From assembly GCF_022539315.1 (NCBI RefSeq), contig NC_066317.1:42874435-42938434 (forward strand): DNA of 64,000 nt, given 5' to 3'. The first letter of the stretch is position 1, and each line of letters starts with the position of its first letter. Below the pieces are notes generated by a model. It saw nothing but the letters and a program-made list of their open reading frames with translations, searched no databases and was not told the origin of the DNA. The stretch is from Serinus canaria. Lineage: Eukaryota > Chordata > Aves > Passeriformes > Fringillidae. The position numbers and the translations under genes were made by a program. Shown in pieces: positions 56,301 through 64,000 of this stretch.

Positions 56301-59300
56301 GTGACAAGCAGTAAACAGAATGAAGTGGGCATAAGGGGCTGATGGTATGGGGAGGATCACTAGGAGAATGTGAAGTTCATATTCAGTGGCTGACTCCTCA
56401 GAAATAATATTATTTTTCTGTGGAAAAAAATGCTATATGGGCAATTTTTTAAATTTAGAGAAATCCAAGCAAGTTTATCAGATTGGGATTCTGCAGCTGA
56501 TTCCAGCAATGGTGTAAATCTTTATTGCTGCTCCTTTAGGACAGCAGTGAGTTTGGTTCACCAAATCTGAGATATTAGTAAATTGAAAGACACAATAGAG
56601 GTTAAGGAAAAATAAAATTTAGAGAAAAGTGTACTGTATGATCTCACCATGCTGCACTGCAAATGAAAGTTCTGACTCATTTTTTAATGACTTCTGTAAC
56701 ATCAGGTTAAATAAATTGGTCTTAGAAATCAGCTGGGGAATAATCAACAGGAGTTCCAGCATTTGGCATAAGTAATGATGAGAAGTTTTGTATGAAAGCA
56801 AAAAAGTATTCCAAGAAGAAAGGTCTACTATTGGTAAGAGATGACAGAAAATATGAACATCATGTTACTTGACATTTAGGGATTTGGCTTTAGTGACATT
56901 TAGTGATATGTTATAAAGTTGTCCTGTTTTGAAAAATACTAAATACCACAGTCTAGATACTAAGTTTTCAGCCAACGTAAATTAGTATAACACTAAACTT
57001 TAGTGGATTGACATGGCTTCTTACTCTTGATGGCTCTTTCTAGCATGTAAAAATCTGTCTGTAAAGGCAAGACTGTAATCCTGCTCACAAGGGTGGAGAT
57101 ATCCTACCTAGTCATTATACAATAGAGGAGAATGGGCCTCACTGTGATTCTAGAAATATTTTCTGGTTTTAGTTTTATCTTTTGTGGATAGCAATAATAC
57201 TTGAATTACAAAACATAACAAAACATAATAAAAATTCTAGTTTTGTTACATTTTCATACTAGAGAACTACTGCAATGGTCAGTTCATATATATGGAAAGA
57301 GCAAAATGAGCTTCACCTGTGTTTCATGGCAGGAAGGAGGGGGATGTTAAACCCAAGTGTTTTATACACAGCTTTTATATCTGTAGACACAATTTACAAA
57401 ATGGCTTTTACACCTTCTTTGTCATGTGGCCTCTACCAAAGTAAAATCTGCAGTTTCCTTGGAAACAAAATTTCATGCCATTCAAGACTTGGAAGATAAA
57501 AAGGATTCTTACTCCTTAGTCATGCAGCATTTTGGCTCTGGAGTCAAACATGATCTCTTTGATATGACACAAAACCCCTAATGGAACAGAAAACTAGATA
57601 ATGAAAATGAAAGCTGACATCTGTGAGAAATCTGAATTAGGTAAAGCTTCATGAAATTTCAAATCTTTTTTTTTTTTTTTTTTTGTTATATACCATATTT
57701 AACTTCTTTTAAGTTACCTGCTACATTTTTTCTTACTTTAATTCAGTAATCAGTGGGCAACAGATATGGACTAAGACACAGAAACCCATGCTTCATACAT
57801 TTCCATACTTATATTCATGTCCCTAATAGAAATTTCATCTATTACTGTAGCAAATTACCTTACTTCTCTTTAAAAATTTTGAATCCTTTTAACCAAAATT
57901 TGGAGGAGGTTGAATGGTTTAAAATTTTTGGAAACATCAAAATACCTTGTGCTGGCAACCCTGAAAACTTTTTAATGGCAATAAGAAAGAGTAAAGTCTA
58001 AATTCTCTAATCCATTAGAACGCAAACTGCGTCATTAATTTAATACAAAATTTCCTGGAAATTAATAGAACCTCTTTCCATTTTCCCCTCATCCTCGACG
58101 ACTTGGGACTTTTCATTTCATCCTTTAAAAGTTTTGCATAACATCTTGATGTGGATTTTTTTCACTGCTTTCTGTCAAAGACATTCCCTCTTACATGGAA
58201 TACTTACCTATGCATTGAAACAGAGAGATAATGACTCCAATAATAAACATAAACAGCTGAGTTTTATGTCTTAGACATTTATATAAAGTAGAATTTAAGT
58301 CAGCATGAAAAAATGCAAATAATCTCATTTCACTCCTTCTTACTAGAGGTAGGGAGTACTCCACAGCCTAGTGTGGAGTAGGCTACTGTGGAACTTGATT
58401 GGTAAGATGGAGTGAAGATAAAAGAAAATTCACTCTGGGGTATTTCTGTAAGATGAAGTGTAGAAAGGAGCAAGACCTCTTCCTTAGAATGGAGCAAGAC
58501 ATATTCCTTAGAAATGAAGAGACATCTTGTAAATTAAGTGCTTTCTTTCCATGGTTTTCCTCAAAAATATATATTTTTTTTTGTGTTGAACAAAGCATAC
58601 TTCTCAAAAAAAAAAAAAAAAAAAAGAAATACTTTTAGATCTTTGATGAAAAAGAATTTTGTTTTCAGTCCATGCAGCTCTGGGTTTTTTTTCTTCAGTC
58701 CTTCCTTAGAAATTATTATTCACACTTCTCCTGAGTCTGTGCCTCAGCTGCTCATCTTTAATAAGTACTTAACAATACTTCTTTCTTCTGCTGTTTTCCC
58801 AACCATTCTATTTAAATTATAACCTTCCAAGAGCAGAAGCTATTCCTTATTTAATTAGAGGCATTTATAGCATTCTAGTCTCAGAGATGGCAACTAGACA
58901 CCATTGCAACAAATAATGAAAGTTTATCTATGAACAGGGGGTTCACACAGAGATTTCACTGGAACAGTTGATAACCCACAGCAATACATCAAAATTGCAC
59001 TGAGTAAGTTGAAATGGGGAGGCTGTGGGTGTGCAGTGTAATTCCTGTATGGCTCCATAAGGTTTTAGTTGCTCTTCCAAATTATTAAAACTTTTGGGGG
59101 ATGGAGGGATAGATGTTGGAAGATAATGCTGTAGCAACTATTCCAAGGTGTTGTCTTGGGAGGAGACTGTTAAAGCCAGGACAATAGTTTGTGATAATGA
59201 ACAATAGCCAAGAATATAAAACAAATTATTTATTAATTATCTGTTTTCTTATTAAATTAATGAGAATGATCAATCATAAGAACTCCCTTTTTCATGCTTT

Positions 59301-61190
59301 TAAGATTTACTTTTGGCTGTTGTTTCTGTTAATTGTTTGTTACCTTTATTACAGATTCCCTTAATCATCATGACTATTACTCATGGTGCATTCCAGGAGA
59401 CATACAATCAGCAAAACCTCAAAATACGACTCCTCTCACACTTGTGAGGAATTCCAGAGACAACAGACAGCTTAATTCAGTTTTCTGAGCTTTTTGAAGG
59501 TTGCTTTATACTCATTTTCCAGCAATTTCTGAGACTTCTCAGGCCTCTTGAAAAGAAGCATATATTCAGAAGCATTAATGAAATGTACGTAAATTTTTGC
59601 TTGAAATTGATGCATTAAGTACATCAAAGAGGAAATGGAAATGGAGCTATTCATATTTTAACCTATTCTAAATTAAACTTAGAGCATGAAATCTTGACTT
59701 AAGTTTATGAATTATTTTGTAGTAGTGAATCTGAATACATAATTTCGCTATTGAAGAACTCAGCACACCAAACTCTAAAATTACAGTTCCTGTGCCATTA
59801 GTGGGGACAGTATTCAATCAAGGCAAGAAGCACATGTTCCGTCCATGGGTGAACATGTCCAGAGTCATTCTCTATGGGATGATACATGTATCTACAGTCC
59901 TTTATCCCAAAATGCAAATTTATGCAACCCAGCCTGCTGATGTCATAAATGAGCAAAAAAGAAAACTTCTTACAGAATTTAGGAAAAAAAGTAAATGCAA
60001 AATGTAATGGAGCTCCATTAACAACGATATGAGATAAACTTATTATTATTTGTCTTAAAAGGCTAAGCAGAAATATATATATAATCATGATAAAATATTT
60101 ACAATGTAGGCTGATATCTGGCTTACTTAATATCCAGCTTTTAACATTACAAAGATAGAGATTTTCCAGCAATTCCAGAATTATACAAATGGATGAAAAT
60201 GAACATTCAAAATAAGAAATTTCAATTTCTGCTGTGGCTATGCATGAAAGACTTAAAGGATGGAAAGAATTTACTAGCCAAACACCTAACACATATCTTG
60301 CAAGACTTCAGACATTAAGATTGCATTCAAGTCTGCAGTCATCCACTATCTTTACAAAAACCTTCAAGCACAGAAGCTCAACTAAAAAGCATCTGGATCA
60401 AACAGGGAACTCAATCCTTCTGACAGTCCCAAACTTGATTTCCATTATAATGAGAAAAATTGCCACAAACATACTCAGCACATTTGAAAGTCAGTGTTTC
60501 TGCCTTAATGCCATGATGTGAGATAGATAAAGCAAACATGGTTTTAGAAGGCTGTACAAGACACACTTCTTGAACCTGAGATGTAAGGAAGGACCTGAAC
60601 CTGATGTTAGGAGATATTAGGAAGGAACCAGACATGTTAGACTTTTATTTTTGCTCCTCTGCCTCAAGACACACACCATGTTTTCGAGGTTAGGCCTGAT
60701 TCTTCTCCCTCCTGCTCAGGCCAACCTGTCTTACTTTACAAACAGTTTTAACACCTTGGTATTTCAGTCATGCCCACCAAAAGCCTGGTGTACTTTCTTG
60801 GTTGCTTCTTGGGAGAAAAGTGAAGATATAAATAAGGTTGTGATTGATCCAAGTAGTTGTTTAAAAAAACCCCAAAACCTACCAGTCAGAAAACAAAAGC
60901 TTCAAGGGAGAAATGCAGTTTTGAAACATATTTAATTACCACCACTTAAATGAAGAGCAAGATAATATGGCTCTAATTTGAAAGTTTGCCAAGAAACTAG
61001 AAATCAAAAAGAGGTGTAATTGAAACAGCACATAGGGAAATTTAATATTCACTGATCAGCCTTTCTCAGTGGATGGGGAAAAAACGTTTCAGTGCAACCA
61101 TGGTCTTTTATAATAATCTTGCAAATCATGTTGTTTGTACCTAATAGAGATTACTAAATAATGAATCTGGGTATCATATAAGAGAGATTT
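53400..61190. other. AT-rich gene-free stretch
   Basis: No supported gene or repeat family. Homopolymers occur at 57666-57684 (T) and 58606-58625 (A). The 164-codon minus frame at 60292-59798 has no recognised domain, and a length like this is expected about once by chance in a window of this size. Confidence 0.55.
54378..54391. repeat. Short telomere-like motif
   Basis: CTAACCCTAACCCT, two and a third units of the vertebrate telomere repeat, C-rich strand on plus. Too short to be more than a possible interstitial relic. Confidence 0.4.
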
Positions 61191-61565
61191 TGTTGAGGAA
61201 TACACTCAGTGCTGGTAGCTCTGTGAGCAGCTGCAGTGCCAGCTCCGGGTTCAGCTCTGAGTTGTGAGAGCCCCAGACAAGAGGCCATGAACTGGAACCA
61301 ACCTTTGCACGGCCAAGGGCACAGGGACCTGTGGTGCCAGCCAGGGCACTGGACACTCAGAGACATGGCAGGAGCTCAGGACTCAGCTGGAAGAGCCCAG
61401 ACTTCCCTGCACTTTGACTGTCAGGGTACAAAAGCCCAGGGGCTCCTTTGCTTGGGGTCCTTCCTTGGAAGGAAGCTGTTAATAACAGCTGTTAATAACA
61501 GCTCCAGCTGTTATTCTGTTGCTGCACCATGATTAAACTGCTGAAAGGATCACAAAGTCTGAGAC
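61191..61565 (+). mobile_element. LTR-like sequence (possible ERVL-type)
   Basis: A GC-richer block begins TGTTGAGGAATACACTCAG. It has a TATA-like TACAAAAG at 61427-61434 followed closely by a GGGGCTCCTTTG start-site-like stretch, and an ATTAAA poly(A)-type signal at 61532-61537. This promoter-to-polyadenylation order over about 110 bp is that of an LTR R region. Between them are two copies of AGCTGTTAATAAC. No flanking target duplication is visible and the 3' end is not certain. Frames on both strands here (60-98 codons) are not credible genes. Confidence 0.5.
61474..61499. repeat. 13-bp tandem repeat inside the LTR-like block
   Basis: AGCTGTTAATAAC at 61474-61486 and 61487-61499, followed by a related AGCTCCAGCTGTTATT. 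The units are near-palindromic, so the RNA could form a hairpin. Confidence 0.9.
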
Positions 61566-61800
61566 TCTGCTATGGAAAGGCTGGGGTCAGGCTGGTAAGG
61601 AAACCTGGTGTGACTGTGTGGGTGTGGGGTGTGTAAGGGACAAGTGGGGCACCCATAGGGTCAGTGAAGCCACCTGCGGCAAAGGGGGCCTCAGTCCTTG
61701 CCCAGGTGGTGCAAGGGTGACTGCCAGAGTGTGACTGCCAGAGTGTGACTGCCAGAGTGGCTTGTGGATGGTCCAGGAAGCTTTCCTTAACACTTTCCTG
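61566..61800 (+). mobile_element. Possible retroviral sequence downstream of the LTR
   Basis: GC-rich sequence directly following the LTR-like block, before the return to AT-rich DNA near 61,800. It may be a short internal remnant. No primer-binding site or protein domain could be identified. Confidence 0.25.
61717..61758. repeat. 14-bp tandem repeat, three perfect copies
   Basis: GTGACTGCCAGAGT at 61717-61730, 61731-61744 and 61745-61758. The identical copies suggest a recent, possibly length-variable minisatellite. Confidence 0.95.
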
Positions 61801-63260
61801 GTTCCCACTAGGAGGTACATCTTACTCTCCTGTTCTTTTCAGTGGTTGCTATAAAAGGGGGTTGCAGACATTTTCTAGAGGTTTATTGCTGTGTAATATG
61901 CACATGAGGAAGAAAAAAGAGTGTTTTCCCATCTGACATATCAAGATTTGCAAGTATTGTATGGTTGTTTTTATACTTTTCCTACAAATGCATGTTGCAT
62001 TTCATAAATATTTAACTATAGGTAGCCCTCTAAGGCTTTTATGCAGATTGAGCGTTTTTTTCCCTTCTACATCCCTAAAACCAGTATTTCCCTTGACATC
62101 ATCATTCATTCCCACTCAGTTTATTTTACATCTTTCTGCACTGACTGATTTACCTGATACAAAATCTAGGTAGAACATGTTTGTACAGTTGATTACTTCA
62201 TTGAGATCAGAACAAAGTGAGCAAACATTTTGGATGGGAATGGTTCTAGATTAGACCTCCAAAATTTATGTGCTTTAAAACAAACTGGAAATGATCAAAA
62301 AGTAAAAAATTAGAGTGTTTTGATTTGTAGGCCATGGAAGAAGCAGGAAAGGGCAGTTTGTGTAATTTGTTAGATGAGAGAGACCCGTAGAGTTGACAGT
62401 TCAGGCACATCTTAGGCATGTTTAGTGTGACCTCATCTACAAAAACAAGAGGGTGTATGGATTGCCTGCTGCATTTGCCTTTATCCTTAGTCAAGTACAG
62501 AATTGCCAGGTGATAGACCAATTTCTGTATCAGCTTAAAAACAGTGCCAGTATGTGAATTGTTTCAGACTGTGAAATCACACTGAGTCAGAGACTTAAAT
62601 GAACAAACTCTAGAGTACAAGCAATAGTAGATCCGAATTTCAATGAGACATTTGACAATGCATGGAGTGCTTAAGTCCCACTTTTGAACAGGAGAAAGCT
62701 TGTATGAACTTTGTGCACATTTTGAGTAGTTGAAGCAGGCTCCCAACAGGCAATTCTCAATTTGTGTACTTGACACTTGAAATAGTGCATGCCCAGTGCA
62801 AGACATGGCAAGGAGCAATATTTTTTGCTTCGGTGCAACATTAGTCATTAATGTTAACAGCCCATCCCAAATCTACAAAGGATCTGCCAAAACCAGAAAG
62901 AAAGCAGATATTCTGACTGCTGAATGGGGCAAATGTAAGTCCATTTGGGACAGGAGAATTCCAAGGGCTGACAGTGAGAAGCACCAGACTCACAGCATCG
63001 GCTGGTCCAAGTGCGCCACCTGAAGCAAATGATGTCAATACTAGGAACATGTCAGTCAGAGCCTATCCAAATGCATCTCTGCAAGAAGGCTAGAAAGCAG
63101 GAAGTCACTGAGAATCTTTCCTGCTATGACTGTACATCACTGTACAAGAACATTATTTCAGACCATGTTCTTATTCAAAATAGTTAAATTTAATATTGCT
63201 GAATAAAGCAAGGTCAGAGAACAAGACAAACGATGGGAGCAGTGGCTATTCTCTCTTTTT
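61801..63260. other. Non-coding DNA, nothing firmly recognised
   Basis: AT-rich; frames at 62564-62848 (minus) and 62796-63023 (plus) overlap and cannot both be real. Neither has a recognised motif. Confidence 0.5.
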
Positions 63261-63262
63261 AG

Positions 63263-63831
63263 TTGTTAATGTACTTCCTGACTTCAAGGCAGCAATTACC
63301 AAAAGAAATTATGGTGAAGATAGAAGAAGGTTCCTTTCCTGTTAGAGAATCTTCTGTACTATCCCAGGAGACTCTGCAGCCTCAAGTCTCCCCCGTAACC
63401 TCCCACTGTATGCCACAAAATCTATGGGGTAGGCAACTTCACTCTGTCATGCTGCAACACAGCTGTCACATCCATACAAGGCCCTCTGGACTGAAAATAT
63501 CCACCCCAGAATCAACAGATGGTAATTCTCCTTTGGGAGCATATGAGCATAAGAGCCTGTGGAAAGACAGGAAAATGTTCAACATACCATTAATTCAGCC
63601 ATTCAAGACCATTTGCACACAAGACTTGACAATGATCCATGGTCCTCTTTTTTATTTAAAAGGGCAAATTTACCTAAAAATTTTCAAGATAGACTCCAGC
63701 AACGTGCCACGGTAAAGCAAATTAGGAAACAGCAATATGGAAGTATAGCCTCAAAACAAAGTAGAAACCAAAATCCCAATCAAAACCAGCAAAAATTACA
63801 AATATGTAGAATGGGACCAAGAAAGAGCTAA
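63263..63831 (+). other. Possible eroded coding frame, unidentified
   Basis: A 150-codon frame (63263-63715) overlaps a 90-codon frame in another phase (63559-63831). A plausible single reading would follow the first and switch to the second near 63,560, after which it is Q-, N- and K-rich and closes at a TAA-type end near 63,831. I recognise no family. There is no clear start context and no splice site that I trust. It may be a frameshifted relic or chance in a locally less AT-rich patch. Confidence 0.2.
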
Positions 63832-64000
63832 TGGATATATAAGCAGGTGAAATTAAATTGATATAAAAAATAAAAATGGGAGGCATGTAAAATCTAAATA
63901 GTATGAATTTAGATTAATTTAATTATCTTTTCAATAAAATAGAACAAGCAGTAAGAATTTGCTCTAAATGCAAATGAAAGTGAAGTAGGAGTCATTAGCT
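63832..64000. other. AT-rich end of window
   Basis: Nothing recognised in the remaining bases. Confidence 0.6.

Noticed and set aside
59798..60292. 164-codon minus-strand ORF
   Set aside because: Hydrophobic, no recognised domain. My rough estimate is that about one frame this long is expected by chance in a window of this size and composition.

Overview
The window looks like non-coding nuclear DNA of a bird, most likely a passerine songbird. The composition is AT-rich throughout. Gene-like open frames are absent, and there are no operons, ribosome binding sites or rRNA/tRNA genes. The recognisable repeats are avian: two CR1 LINE fragments and endogenous-retrovirus LTRs. The LTR at 28.1-28.5 kb has the layout I know from songbird LTR families. 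No Alu-, B1- or L1-like mammalian repeats were noticed. No intact protein-coding gene can be supported, and I see no conserved exon-intron structure that I could name.

Layout. About 2.4-6.4 kb is the most interesting stretch. Read on the minus strand it holds two long frames with far fewer stops than the base composition predicts (about 172 codons with 4 stops, then 193 codons with 4 stops), with weaker coding-like patches on the same strand out to about 6.4 kb. I read it as an eroded, unidentified coding region or pseudogene. It also carries a 75-bp direct repeat and a 37-bp tandem duplication. An old CR1 fragment (minus) lies at 8.26-8.67 kb. From 8.7 to 19.8 kb there is mostly featureless DNA with a few short tandem repeats. 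At 19.89-20.44 kb a badly decayed Ty3/Gypsy-type reverse transcriptase domain can be followed on the plus strand through several of its conserved blocks.

A solo LTR sits at 28.15-28.52 kb (plus). A second, C-rich-U3 LTR followed by a candidate primer-binding site and leader sequence occupies 34.17-35.13 kb (minus). A 5'-truncated CR1 with a ruined catalytic box lies at 41.56-42.51 kb (plus). An alternating purine-pyrimidine microsatellite able to fold on itself is at 53.17-53.40 kb, and a third LTR-like sequence with short tandem repeats is at 61.19-61.80 kb. A possible eroded frame of unknown identity lies at 63.26-63.83 kb.

The parts do not work together as a system. This is an intergenic or intronic gene desert whose content is mobile-element fossils, short duplications and one candidate dead gene. 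All identities come from reading the sequence; no database search was run.
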